From contig DMDF01000172.1 in NCBI GenBank assembly GCA_003446605.1, forward strand, positions 1-21,383: DNA of 21,383 bases. The letters are read 5' to 3'. Positions within the stretch are counted from its first letter, which is position 1; each line of letters begins with the position of its first letter. The stretch comes from Anaerolineaceae bacterium. Its GTDB lineage: Bacteria; Chloroflexota; Anaerolineae; Anaerolineales; Anaerolineaceae. Made by a program: the position numbers and the translations under genes. Of the stretch, positions 7,808-14,891 are shown piece by piece. The notes under the pieces were generated by a model. That model saw nothing but the letters and a program-made list of their open reading frames with translations, was not told the origin of the DNA and ran no database searches.

Positions 7808-7823
7808 TATAATGTAAAGATAT
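7808..7823 (+). promoter_or_regulatory. -10 box just upstream of the transglutaminase gene
   Basis: A consensus TATAAT lies at 7808-7813, and the ATG begins at 7824, eleven bases after the last T. Initiation would fall around 7820, giving a leader of only about four bases. No Shine-Dalgarno motif precedes the ATG, which agrees with a near-leaderless mRNA. No convincing -35 hexamer is visible. Confidence 0.5.
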
Positions 7824-10202
7824 ATGTTTAGGAAATACCGCGTAAGCGGGTTTGATCTGGTTTCAATACTCTGTCTGGTCGTGTTGGTGTTTCTTTCAGC
7901 ATATTCTCTTGAATCAACCCACTGGACAGAAAATTTAAATCTAATTACAGCCCTGGCTGTCATCGGGGTGATTCTCGGCATGACTTTAGGGATCACTGCC
8001 TTCAACAAAGCCCAGCTTCTGGTTCTGCTGGTACTTTACAGTCTGGTAATCCTGTTTTCTTTTCTGGTCAACGGTACTTCGCAAGGTGAGCTGTGGGACG
8101 AAAATTGGTTTGTGTTTCATACACGGATTCTGGAAGCAATGACCGATCTGTTGAAAGGATTACCGGTAACCGATAACATCCTTTTTATAACAGGAATGGG
8201 GGTGTTATTCTGGGGGATGGCATTGTGGGCTGGCATGGCGCTTATTCGCAAAGGAGATATCTGGTTACCGGCGCTTTTCCTGGCAGTTGCTATGATCTGT
8301 ACCCAATTTTTCCAACCCAGTGTATACCGTAATGATCTGTTGAGTGGCGTATTTTTCTTTTTACTCGTCTTTCTACTGGGACATCAATATTACTTGAAAA
8401 CTCACCAGCGATGGAAATCAGCAGAAGCGTATGAGGATCAGGATGCTGGTAGAGTTTTTATGACTACCTCCTCGATCATTTCTGCAGTTATCGTGATAAT
8501 CGCTTGGAGTACGCCCTTTGTAATTGACCTGGCTACCACAGGCACAAAACAACAGAAGGCTTTCGTACAAACCCTTGAAGATAGTGGTGACTTTTTTTCA
8601 GATCTGTTTTCATCACTGACCAGCCAACCCATTAAAAAAGAAAGCGTTTTCGGTGATACTCTTCCGCTAGGTTCATCTCAACCTTTGAGTGAAGACGTCA
8701 TTTTCACAGCCATTGCACCTGATGCGGATTTCAATAAAGGCAACTATTATTGGAAGGCGCGCAGTTATAGCAGCTATAACGATGGCATGTGGACTTCTAC
8801 TGAGTTGGAAGAACGAACGTTTGAGAAAAATACTCCTGTATATGCAAAAAATGGCACAGAACAAATACCCGGAACTTTTATCGTGGTGGCAAATACTGAT
8901 CTAAGTTATTTTTATACCAGTGGAAGCGTTATGTCCATTGATCAACCAACCCGAACTATGGATGTATTCCCTGACAGCGAGGAAGCTGAAGTAATCGCAT
9001 GGAGACCGCTGTTGCCTTTAGGAGAGAAAGATTCCTATCAATTTACGACTTTCTTTCCAACGCGCACTTATGAAAAACTGCAAACTGCAGGGAAGGCTTA
9101 CCCGGCGCGCATTAAAAGAATCTATTTACAGTTGCCTGATGATTTCTCGCCACGGATCACAAAATTATCCGAAGCGATCACCGAGGGATTGGATACAGAT
9201 TTTGCGAAAGCGCTTGCGATCACGGACTACTTACGAAAAACATACCGTTATAGTTTTGAGGTAGATGATATCCCCGCCACGCTGGACCCGGTGTTCTGGT
9301 TCCTGTTCGAAGAAAAAAGTGGATTTTGTAATTTCTATGCTTCTGCAGAAGTGCTGATGTTACGCTCCATCGGCATTCCAGCACGTTTGGGTGTGGGATA
9401 TGCTCAAGGGGTAGTGATTGAAAAGGGGAAAGTATTTGAAATCCGCAGTAAAGATAGCCATGCTTGGGCAGAGGTTTATTTTCCGGATTTCGGTTGGGTG
9501 ATCTTTGAACCTACATCAGCACAACCCGCCGTAACCTTCCAACACGAGCACGATGAAACAATGGATACTGTGGATGGGAGAAATGGGGATTTCAACCAGG
9601 GAAATAGACAATTATCGCAGGGCGATATCGAAACCGGCGACTTTTCTCGATTTGATGCCATCGAAAGGCGGTTATCTTCACAGGATTCCTTCTTAGATGA
9701 TATTTCCGTTGAGGAACTTCCTAACCAATGGTATTTAACCGTGATAACGTGGATTGTGATTGGTATCGTTGTGAGTTTTCTTTTCTTTGGTCATGTCCGC
9801 TATCAAGGTGCACAAATTCCTATCCAGGAGTATGTAATTGTCCACATTGAGAAACGAGGAAGAAAAGCTCCCAACTGGTTAATGGATTGGTCTGCTCATC
9901 GGAAGTTAACCTACCTGCAAAAAAACATCCACCAAATTGACGTGAGTTTGCATTGGTTTATCAAACGAGATGCTCGACAAATGACGATCATGGAAGAATC
10001 AGCACAGCTGCAGCAATTTGTCCCCACAGCTGCACAGGAAATTCAAACCGTCTTGAATGCATTTCAGGATGAAGTGTATGGAGCAAAGGAGATCAATACG
10101 CAGGAGGTACGATCTTCTTTCCGGAAAATAAGATGGGCAGTTTTTGTTACATGGTGGAAAGATAGATTTAATTTGCTAAAGAAGAGAGCGAACACCAGGT
10201 AA
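7824..10202 (+). CDS. TgpA-like membrane transglutaminase (DUF3488/transglutaminase-like)
   Basis: This 792-residue protein has about six hydrophobic segments in the first 235 residues. A large extracytoplasmic part follows. It contains a transglutaminase/protease core: Cys502 in SGFCNFYASA, His546 in DSHAWAEVYFP, and GWVIFEPT at 557-564, where Glu562 occupies the usual acidic position. A single membrane segment at about 637-656 leads to a cytoplasmic tail of roughly 135 residues, in the place of the DUF4129 region of TgpA-like proteins. The architecture is that of the DUF3488/TgpA group. Such genes usually sit next to a MoxR-type AAA+ ATPase and a DUF58 gene, and neither is here. The substrate is unknown. 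The last 35 bases overlap the end of the convergent PfkB gene. Confidence 0.88.
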   Translation: MFRKYRVSGFDLVSILCLVVLVFLSAYSLESTHWTENLNLITALAVIGVILGMTLGITAFNKAQLLVLLVLYSLVILFSFLVNGTSQGELWDENWFVFHTRILEAMTDLLKGLPVTDNILFITGMGVLFWGMALWAGMALIRKGDIWLPALFLAVAMICTQFFQPSVYRNDLLSGVFFFLLVFLLGHQYYLKTHQRWKSAEAYEDQDAGRVFMTTSSIISAVIVIIAWSTPFVIDLATTGTKQQKAFVQTLEDSGDFFSDLFSSLTSQPIKKESVFGDTLPLGSSQPLSEDVIFTAIAPDADFNKGNYYWKARSYSSYNDGMWTSTELEERTFEKNTPVYAKNGTEQIPGTFIVVANTDLSYFYTSGSVMSIDQPTRTMDVFPDSEEAEVIAWRPLLPLGEKDSYQFTTFFPTRTYEKLQTAGKAYPARIKRIYLQLPDDFSPRITKLSEAITEGLDTDFAKALAITDYLRKTYRYSFEVDDIPATLDPVFWFLFEEKSGFCNFYASAEVLMLRSIGIPARLGVGYAQGVVIEKGKVFEIRSKDSHAWAEVYFPDFGWVIFEPTSAQPAVTFQHEHDETMDTVDGRNGDFNQGNRQLSQGDIETGDFSRFDAIERRLSSQDSFLDDISVEELPNQWYLTVITWIVIGIVVSFLFFGHVRYQGAQIPIQEYVIVHIEKRGRKAPNWLMDWSAHRKLTYLQKNIHQIDVSLHWFIKRDARQMTIMEESAQLQQFVPTAAQEIQTVLNAFQDEVYGAKEINTQEVRSSFRKIRWAVFVTWWKDRFNLLKKRANTR

Positions 10203-11205
10203 GCTGACGATACAAAGTTTGTGCTCTCATCCTTATAAGAGCAGGGAGGCTTTGTAAGATATAGTCAATGCCACTTCCTTCTCTGCAGATAGAGGCGGCA
10301 GCGCTGGCTTTAAGAGCACATTCTTTCACAGGAAGCTGGTTCTTGGCATAATTGGCTGCAAAGACACCACAGAAACAATCGAAATCACCAATGGGATCTA
10401 TCACAAAGACAGCGTAATCAGGAACCACGCAAATCTGGGTTGAATCAGCCTGGAGTATCATATATCCAGACTTCTGGCATTTAATAATGCAGTACTGTTC
10501 ACCAAAACCCTTTAAAGCTGAAAGCATTTCTTCATATCTGTCAAAGCGCGATTTAAATAGCGTACGAATTTCCTGTTCAGTTGTAAAAAAGAAATCTATC
10601 CCTTTTAATAAAGAAGCGATGGTGGGTAATTTAGGTGGAGTCATATACGATGGAGAGGATCGAATCATTAATGTACTAACGCCGCTTTTCTTCAAGAAAG
10701 GAATGCTTGCGTTATGAGAGATAAAGGACATGGGTGTGAGCAGAACAGCTTGAGCACTCCGGTACTCTGGTGGAAAATCTGAACTGAGCAGCGGAATATC
10801 CTCTGCTTTAATGGTTGAGGAATCATATTTTGTATGGATATCTTGCTGCAGCAGGAATTTTGGAACTTCAAGACCCAATTCATAAAAATGACGTTTTATG
10901 TTAGAAGTTTCCCATTGATCGGGAGCATTGATCCGATAATATTGCATCGCGTTAATTGGGCGGGTGGACGGAGTTACTCCTTTCAAATCAAACCCATTTT
11001 GGGTGAGTTCCTTTCCATATTTTTCAAGGAATTTATCGTTAACTTTGGCAACGATACCGACGGGATTGTCAAACAGCGCATAGCCACTGGCTGCATATAA
11101 AGCGTGCCCTCCCGGACGATCAATGCTCACCTGATCATTGCGATTGATGATAGTCTCACGTTGAATTAACCCACAAATAATTGTGGTGATCTCTGATTGT
11201 GGCAT
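10168..11205 (-). CDS. PfkB/ribokinase-family protein with altered GAGD motif
   Basis: The 345-residue protein has the PfkB fold signs: an N-terminal strand IICGLIQRETI, the GGHALYAASGYA segment at 32-43 in place of the GG substrate-binding signature, and near the C-terminus VIDPIGDFDCFCGVFAANY. Family kinases phosphorylate sugars or nucleosides with ATP. The C-terminal signature is normally DTTGAGD, where GAG forms the anion hole and the last Asp is the base. Here it reads DPIGDFD, so Asp276 remains but the GAG turn is GDF. The protein may have altered or lost kinase activity; the substrate cannot be told. The ATG has no ribosome-binding site and lies 27 bases after the preceding gene, so reinitiation is likely. 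It is the last gene of the minus-strand operon, and its 3' end overlaps the transglutaminase gene. Confidence 0.78.
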   Translation of the reverse strand: MPQSEITTIICGLIQRETIINRNDQVSIDRPGGHALYAASGYALFDNPVGIVAKVNDKFLEKYGKELTQNGFDLKGVTPSTRPINAMQYYRINAPDQWETSNIKRHFYELGLEVPKFLLQQDIHTKYDSSTIKAEDIPLLSSDFPPEYRSAQAVLLTPMSFISHNASIPFLKKSGVSTLMIRSSPSYMTPPKLPTIASLLKGIDFFFTTEQEIRTLFKSRFDRYEEMLSALKGFGEQYCIIKCQKSGYMILQADSTQICVVPDYAVFVIDPIGDFDCFCGVFAANYAKNQLPVKECALKASAAASICREGSGIDYILQSLPALIRMRAQTLYRQLTWCSLSSLAN

Positions 11206-11232
11206 GGCGGCACTTTTTGACTGACTTTTTTG

Positions 11233-11436
11233 TTATTTCTGTTGTAGCAGGTCTAATAGTTTCCGAACGAATCCTATGGTGTTAATACCTATCTGCATCC
11301 CTTTTTGCGGTGAAATTTGCAGAGGTGTTTCACTCTCATCGGATGATTTTACCAGAGCATGCGCGACCCCCACACCAAGCAGGGCGCCAGCTAAACTCCC
11401 AATGATGTAAACGGTTGTATTTTTTTTATCACTCAT
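11233..11436 (-). CDS. Small membrane protein, unknown function
   Basis: The 67-residue protein has one hydrophobic Gly/Ala-rich segment (VYIIGSLAGALLGVGVAHAL) after a short charged start, then a polar stretch and an amphipathic end (GFVRKLLDLLQQK). The overall shape resembles small YtxH-type anchors, but the APKSG motif is missing, so I do not assign it there. Its start overlaps the end of the upstream gene by eight bases, and a GGGAG motif precedes the ATG at a nine-base distance. Tight packing between two envelope genes and a PfkB gene supports a real gene. Confidence 0.75.
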   Translation of the reverse strand: MSDKKNTTVYIIGSLAGALLGVGVAHALVKSSDESETPLQISPQKGMQIGINTIGFVRKLLDLLQQK

Positions 11437-11803
11437 CTTTATTTACTCCCTGAAAAGTTTTTAACCATGCTGCAGGACCGGAAAAGAAATGAATAATTTT
11501 TATACCAGAGCGTGATGTCTTTTCTTTTAATTGTCCCGTAATTTTTTGTGTTGTTTGCAAACCTGTTTTTGCTTTAATCCCAATATGGTTGATAAAATAG
11601 ATGGCGGCAAAGGTGATCACTAACAATATGAGCGAGAAGCCGATGATGGGCAACAGTAAATAGATCAAAGAAATATCAGACCATTGAGAAAGCAGAGTGG
11701 GTTCACCACTCATTGAACGCATGAAAAAGTAAAATGCCCATCCGATCAAAATCATCGAGATGATCAGGGGTATCCAGATCTGGTAAAGTAATTTCTTTTT
11801 CAT
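11429..11803 (-). CDS. Two-segment membrane protein, unknown function
   Basis: The 124-residue protein has two hydrophobic segments, about 8-28 (IWIPLIISMILIGWAFYFF) and about 46-71 (YLLLPIIGFSLILLVITFAA). A basic, probably cytoplasmic tail of about 50 residues follows. A strong ribosome-binding site (GGAGGG, complement of 11813-11818) lies nine bases before the ATG. A TATAAT hexamer is on the same strand at 11827-11822, but initiation from it would fall inside the ribosome-binding site, so its use is doubtful. The gene follows the GT-C gene by 39 bases. I recognise no family. Confidence 0.78.
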   Translation of the reverse strand: MKKKLLYQIWIPLIISMILIGWAFYFFMRSMSGEPTLLSQWSDISLIYLLLPIIGFSLILLVITFAAIYFINHIGIKAKTGLQTTQKITGQLKEKTSRSGIKIIHFFSGPAAWLKTFQGVNKDE

Positions 11804-11842
11804 AATACAAATCCCTCCTCAATTATAGTATGTCTTTCTTTC

Positions 11843-13891
11843 TCAATCTCGTAAACTGTTGATCATTTCAAGTGTGGCGGCATCCGGTACAACACCACTT
11901 TCGGTGATGGTGCGATCCCATGTGAAGAGGATACCCATCGTGTACTTATCCTCCACTGCCAGACTGGTTTGAATGATATTGCGCACCTGTTCCCAGTTTT
12001 CCGTTCGAATATAGGCTTCAAAGAAAGGGAGCCATTCGCTGGGGTTGCGTGGTGCAACCCCAGCCTGTTCAGCCTGTTTTTTGAGAGCAATAATGGCATC
12101 CCAATCTGCCACCTGCCTGGCAAGATCTGCTTTCTCATAGTAATAGCACCAATCATGATCGATCTCTTCTCCTATGATGTCAATGGGGGGATAGTGTTGC
12201 GCATCGGAATCGGTAATGATGCGGTCGAGATTGGAAAGGGGAATTTGATCCGCTTCCAGTTGTGTGAGGTTCGGAATGATGCCCGCGTTTGCATATTTCT
12301 CATCCAACACCTGCAGGCAACCAGGAGGGTCATAGCGAATGACAACCGTATCACTCGTATTTCCATCAAAAGAAAAAGAACGATACCATTGGTGTACCGG
12401 TAAATCTTTTTCGAGAGCACTTAACCGACCTACTTTCAGGCGCACATCTGAAAAATAGAAAACATAGGAAAGGGTTTCATCATCCGATTCGGGATCATAA
12501 GTCCAATTGAGAGGGGCGGTCAGGGAATTGTCGCTGTAATACTTAAGCGGGAAATCGGTGGTCAAGATAATGGTGTTTTCTTCCAGGTCCGGGATGCGCC
12601 AGGTCAGCTGCCAGAAGAAATCCTTGAAGGTATCCCAATCATGTTTATAATCCATGGCGTTCAGAAAATGGAATCCAACTGTCAGCGTGATGAAGAGGGT
12701 TGTCAATGCAATCCTGATCTTGGGGTAGTGAAATAGCAAGAAGAGAAGACTGGCAAACAACACCGCCACACCGAACATATAAGCAAGGGTGAGCCGGTCC
12801 CAGGCAAATTCAATACGCACGGTTAGTTTTGTGATCCAAAATATCGCTCCCGCAAAGATAAGCGCGAGAATACCCATGAGGAGTGGTTCGAGGTAGTCTT
12901 TGGTGGATTGATGTTCTTCAACATTCTTTTCACGGGGTTCGATCAGGCGGAGCACAAATGTTGAAAAAATACACGCTATCACCATAATTCCCCAGTACCC
13001 ATAGGTGCTGAAATAACCGACTTCTGACACTTTGGGAAAATTGAAGAGCCCCTTCACTGCTCCATAGGTGACCGTGAGGATATCTTTCAAGGCTTGAGAA
13101 ACTAAACTGAGAAAACCAGAAGAAAAATCCTGGTTGAGTTCATTGAGCATCTTTGGTTCATAGGTTGGGAAAGAGAAGAAGAAAACCCGCCAGACGTAAA
13201 AGATGACTAGAATGATCAGATAGGGGCTCCAATAGCGCAACACTTGTTTGAAACGACCCTTACGATCCTCGTTCTCGTTTCGCAAAGTGATCCAAAGCAA
13301 GAAGGGGCGAATGAATTCCAACGAGGCGAAATATTCCAATGAAAAGATGCTCAACTGTGCGATGAGCGCCAGGATGGTAAGCCAAGAAAATTTTTTCTTG
13401 TCGCGCGTGGATGCGAGCATAGCACCCATAGAGAAAAGGAATAATGCCATGTGGCTGAAATGATGCGCATACGGCAGCGCAATGGGCTGCTGCAGAAAAC
13501 CCGGATATAAGATGAAAAGAATGGCTGCGTAGATGTTGAAGGTGCGTTTCTTGGGCCAGAGCTGCTCCAGAATCCACCAGAATGCCCATCCGGAAAGCCA
13601 GCGGCATACTAGCGTGAAAATATGATAATAGATCGCCTTCGTCCCAAATAGGTTTGTGATGATCATAAAGAGAAATGCGGAATAAGGGCGGTCAGAGGCT
13701 ACAAATTCAGGGTATCCTGCTGGACCAAAAACATGGTACTGCCAGAGATATGGCCAACCGTCCCAGTAAAAACCCAGAAAAGGGATGAGAGGAGCAAATG
13801 CCAAAATACTGAATAACAACAGGATAAGGGGAACAGAGGATTTATTTTGCTGGAACGCCAATGCTGTCTGTTGGATGAATTTCTTTGCCAT
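11843..13891 (-). CDS. GT-C-like multispanning membrane protein (putative lipid-linked-sugar glycosyltransferase)
   Basis: The 682-residue protein has about ten or more hydrophobic segments in residues 18-420 and then a soluble region of about 250 residues. The first loop contains FYWDGWPYLW (Asp44) and shortly after SDRPYSAFLF, an arrangement seen in GT-C glycosyltransferases, where an acidic residue in the first extracytoplasmic loop is catalytic. Such enzymes take sugars from polyprenyl-phosphate donors outside the membrane. The soluble tail has helical stretches (YYEKADLARQVADWDAIIAL) that could be TPR-like. The family assignment is tentative because there is no clear match to the PMT/ArnT core. 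There is no Shine-Dalgarno site; a TACAAT box seven bases upstream suggests a leaderless mRNA. First gene of its operon. Confidence 0.65.
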   Translation of the reverse strand: MAKKFIQQTALAFQQNKSSVPLILLLFSILAFAPLIPFLGFYWDGWPYLWQYHVFGPAGYPEFVASDRPYSAFLFMIITNLFGTKAIYYHIFTLVCRWLSGWAFWWILEQLWPKKRTFNIYAAILFILYPGFLQQPIALPYAHHFSHMALFLFSMGAMLASTRDKKKFSWLTILALIAQLSIFSLEYFASLEFIRPFLLWITLRNENEDRKGRFKQVLRYWSPYLIILVIFYVWRVFFFSFPTYEPKMLNELNQDFSSGFLSLVSQALKDILTVTYGAVKGLFNFPKVSEVGYFSTYGYWGIMVIACIFSTFVLRLIEPREKNVEEHQSTKDYLEPLLMGILALIFAGAIFWITKLTVRIEFAWDRLTLAYMFGVAVLFASLLFLLFHYPKIRIALTTLFITLTVGFHFLNAMDYKHDWDTFKDFFWQLTWRIPDLEENTIILTTDFPLKYYSDNSLTAPLNWTYDPESDDETLSYVFYFSDVRLKVGRLSALEKDLPVHQWYRSFSFDGNTSDTVVIRYDPPGCLQVLDEKYANAGIIPNLTQLEADQIPLSNLDRIITDSDAQHYPPIDIIGEEIDHDWCYYYEKADLARQVADWDAIIALKKQAEQAGVAPRNPSEWLPFFEAYIRTENWEQVRNIIQTSLAVEDKYTMGILFTWDRTITESGVVPDAATLEMINSLRD

Positions 13892-13897
13892 GAACTA

Positions 13898-13903
13898 ATT
13901 GTA
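13898..13903 (-). promoter_or_regulatory. -10 box for a leaderless GT-C gene mRNA
   Basis: On the minus strand TACAAT occupies 13903-13898, and the start codon begins at 13891, seven bases after the last T. This is the same geometry as at obgE. There is no Shine-Dalgarno sequence between them and no good -35 hexamer. Confidence 0.5.
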
Positions 13904-13977
13904 CTGTGTGTTGATGCGTTCGAAGAGTAATTTTCTGAACCAAGCGCGGGAAATTTTCGCTAATCGTGAAAATATTG

Positions 13978-13983
13978 TATAAT
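13978..13983 (+). promoter_or_regulatory. -10 box of the recX leader
   Basis: TATAAT at 13978-13983 is directly preceded by TTG. Initiation is expected near 13990, which gives a leader of about 235 bases before the recX ATG. The -35 region is weak (TTTCGC around 13955-13960). A second, poorer box (TATCAT, 14024-14029) would start a transcript near 14036, at the base of the long-range helix. Confidence 0.55.
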
Positions 13984-13989
13984 ACTAGT

Positions 13990-14225
13990 TACTTTTTAGG
14001 ATATTTTCGGGACAGGTTTGTCCTATCATTCGGATTAAGGCTGTATTAAGAATTGGAACTACTCCCAAGGGAGTATCTGGAAAATTGGTACATCTGAGTT
14101 TATTAAGTCTGAACGAGAAACGTTTTGCCTATACTTAGTATTAAGATTTAATAGTCTCACTTCCATAGGGAGTTATGTAGCAGCTTACAGTCAGCCTTAA
14201 CCTGAAGTGTTAAGGTTGTTTTATT
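13990..14225 (+). ncRNA. Candidate structured leader RNA or small RNA upstream of recX-rny
   Basis: The 334-bp space between the GT-C gene and recX holds no credible gene. Within the predicted transcript, 14031-14043 can pair with 14192-14204; the core is nine perfect pairs (TTAAGGCTG with CAGCCTTAA), extended by three more pairs past one mismatch. Inside this helix, short pairs TAAG/CTTA (14047-14050 with 14184-14187) and CTAC/GTAG plus TCCC/GGGA (14059-14066 with 14177-14180 and 14168-14171) would continue an irregular stem. Local hairpins are TACTCCC/GGGAGTA (14060-14075), AACG/CGTT near 14112-14124 and TATTAA/TTAATA (14139-14153). A terminator hairpin follows and shares bases with the long-range helix. 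I recognise no known riboswitch, 6S, T-box or tmRNA signature. Pairings were read by eye and not folded by energy. Confidence 0.45.
14193..14222 (+). terminator. Terminator-like hairpin just before recX (attenuator candidate)
   Basis: AGCCTTAAC (14193-14201) pairs with GTTAAGGTT (14209-14217), nine pairs including one G-T, with a 7-base loop and then GTTTT at 14218-14222. The recX ATG is at 14226. The hairpin either ends a small RNA here or attenuates recX-rny. Its right arm also carries AAGG, the only ribosome-binding-like bases before recX, so it could mask translation as well. Confidence 0.6.
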
Positions 14226-14891
14226 ATGCAAAGAGTAATAACTGACATTGAACAACAGAAGAAAAACCCTAATCGGGTCAACATTTTTCTCGATGAAGAG
14301 TTTGCATTTGGGCTGCATAAGTTTGTAGCTCTTGGATTAAAAATAGGGGATGCGATGGATGAAGCTCAAATTCTACAGCTTCAAACAGAGGATTCCATCG
14401 AAGAAGCTTATCAACGAGGATTGCGGTTGTTGAGCTTTCGCGCGAGAAGCGAACATGAAATGCGAACGAGGTTAATGGGTTATGGTTGTGATGAGGGGGT
14501 GATCGAGCAAGTTGTCGCGCGACTGACTGATAAAGGATATCTGAACGATCAACAATTCGCTGCAGATTGGGTGGAGAACCGCATAACCTTCCGTCCACGC
14601 GGGAGGAAATTATTACGGATGGAATTACAACAGAAAAAACTCAATGAAGAGCAGATCGAATCTGCCTTTAAGGATTTGCCGGATGAGGTTGAGATTGCAC
14701 GCCAGGCGGCAATGAAGTACAGTGTGAAATTAAAAGGATTGGACGAGCAAACATTCAAGAAAAGGTTATATGGATTTCTTGTTCGTCGTGGTTTTCATTA
14801 TGAAGATTTCAAACCGATTATGGAAGAAATGTGGGAGGAATTGAATTCGTCAAATTTATTAGAAAAAGAGGTAAAGAACGATGGAAGGTAA
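14226..14891 (+). CDS. recX: RecX regulatory protein
   Basis: RecX binds RecA filaments and modulates recombination, usually limiting RecA activity. The 221-residue protein shows the family's tandem three-helix repeats: SFRARSEHEMRTRLMGYGCD at about 70-89, ARLTDKGYLNDQQFAADWVE at about 98-117, then QQKKLNEEQIESAF and a C-terminal RRGFHYEDFKPIM. The length is typical for longer RecX proteins with an N-terminal extension. recA is not in the window, although the two are often adjacent. The start has only AAGG ten bases upstream, within a terminator-like hairpin, so expression is probably controlled through the leader. The end overlaps rny by 11 bases. Confidence 0.92.
   Translation: MQRVITDIEQQKKNPNRVNIFLDEEFAFGLHKFVALGLKIGDAMDEAQILQLQTEDSIEEAYQRGLRLLSFRARSEHEMRTRLMGYGCDEGVIEQVVARLTDKGYLNDQQFAADWVENRITFRPRGRKLLRMELQQKKLNEEQIESAFKDLPDEVEIARQAAMKYSVKLKGLDEQTFKKRLYGFLVRRGFHYEDFKPIMEEMWEELNSSNLLEKEVKNDGR

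Noticed and set aside
11969..12403. 144-codon plus-strand frame opposite the GT-C gene
   Set aside because: It is antisense to a coherent membrane-protein frame, with no recognisable protein features or start signals.
13984..13989. ACTAGT palindrome just after the recX-leader -10 box as a LexA or other operator
   Set aside because: Six bases is too short, the flanks are not symmetrical, and no lineage-specific LexA motif can be confirmed here.
14013..14136. Open run of about 40 codons in the recX leader (in the frame reading KAVLRIGTTPKG)
   Set aside because: There is no ATG or GTG in frame and no ribosome-binding site, and its extent is explained by chance; it could not be supported as a leader peptide.
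13990..14225. tmRNA, T-box, hammerhead ribozyme or classic riboswitch in the recX leader
   Set aside because: There is no tRNA-like end, no T-box AGGGTGG-type sequence, no CTGATGA/GAAA hammerhead core, and no recognisable TPP, SAM, cobalamin or c-di-GMP core. 6S RNA remains possible but no clear central bubble could be shown.
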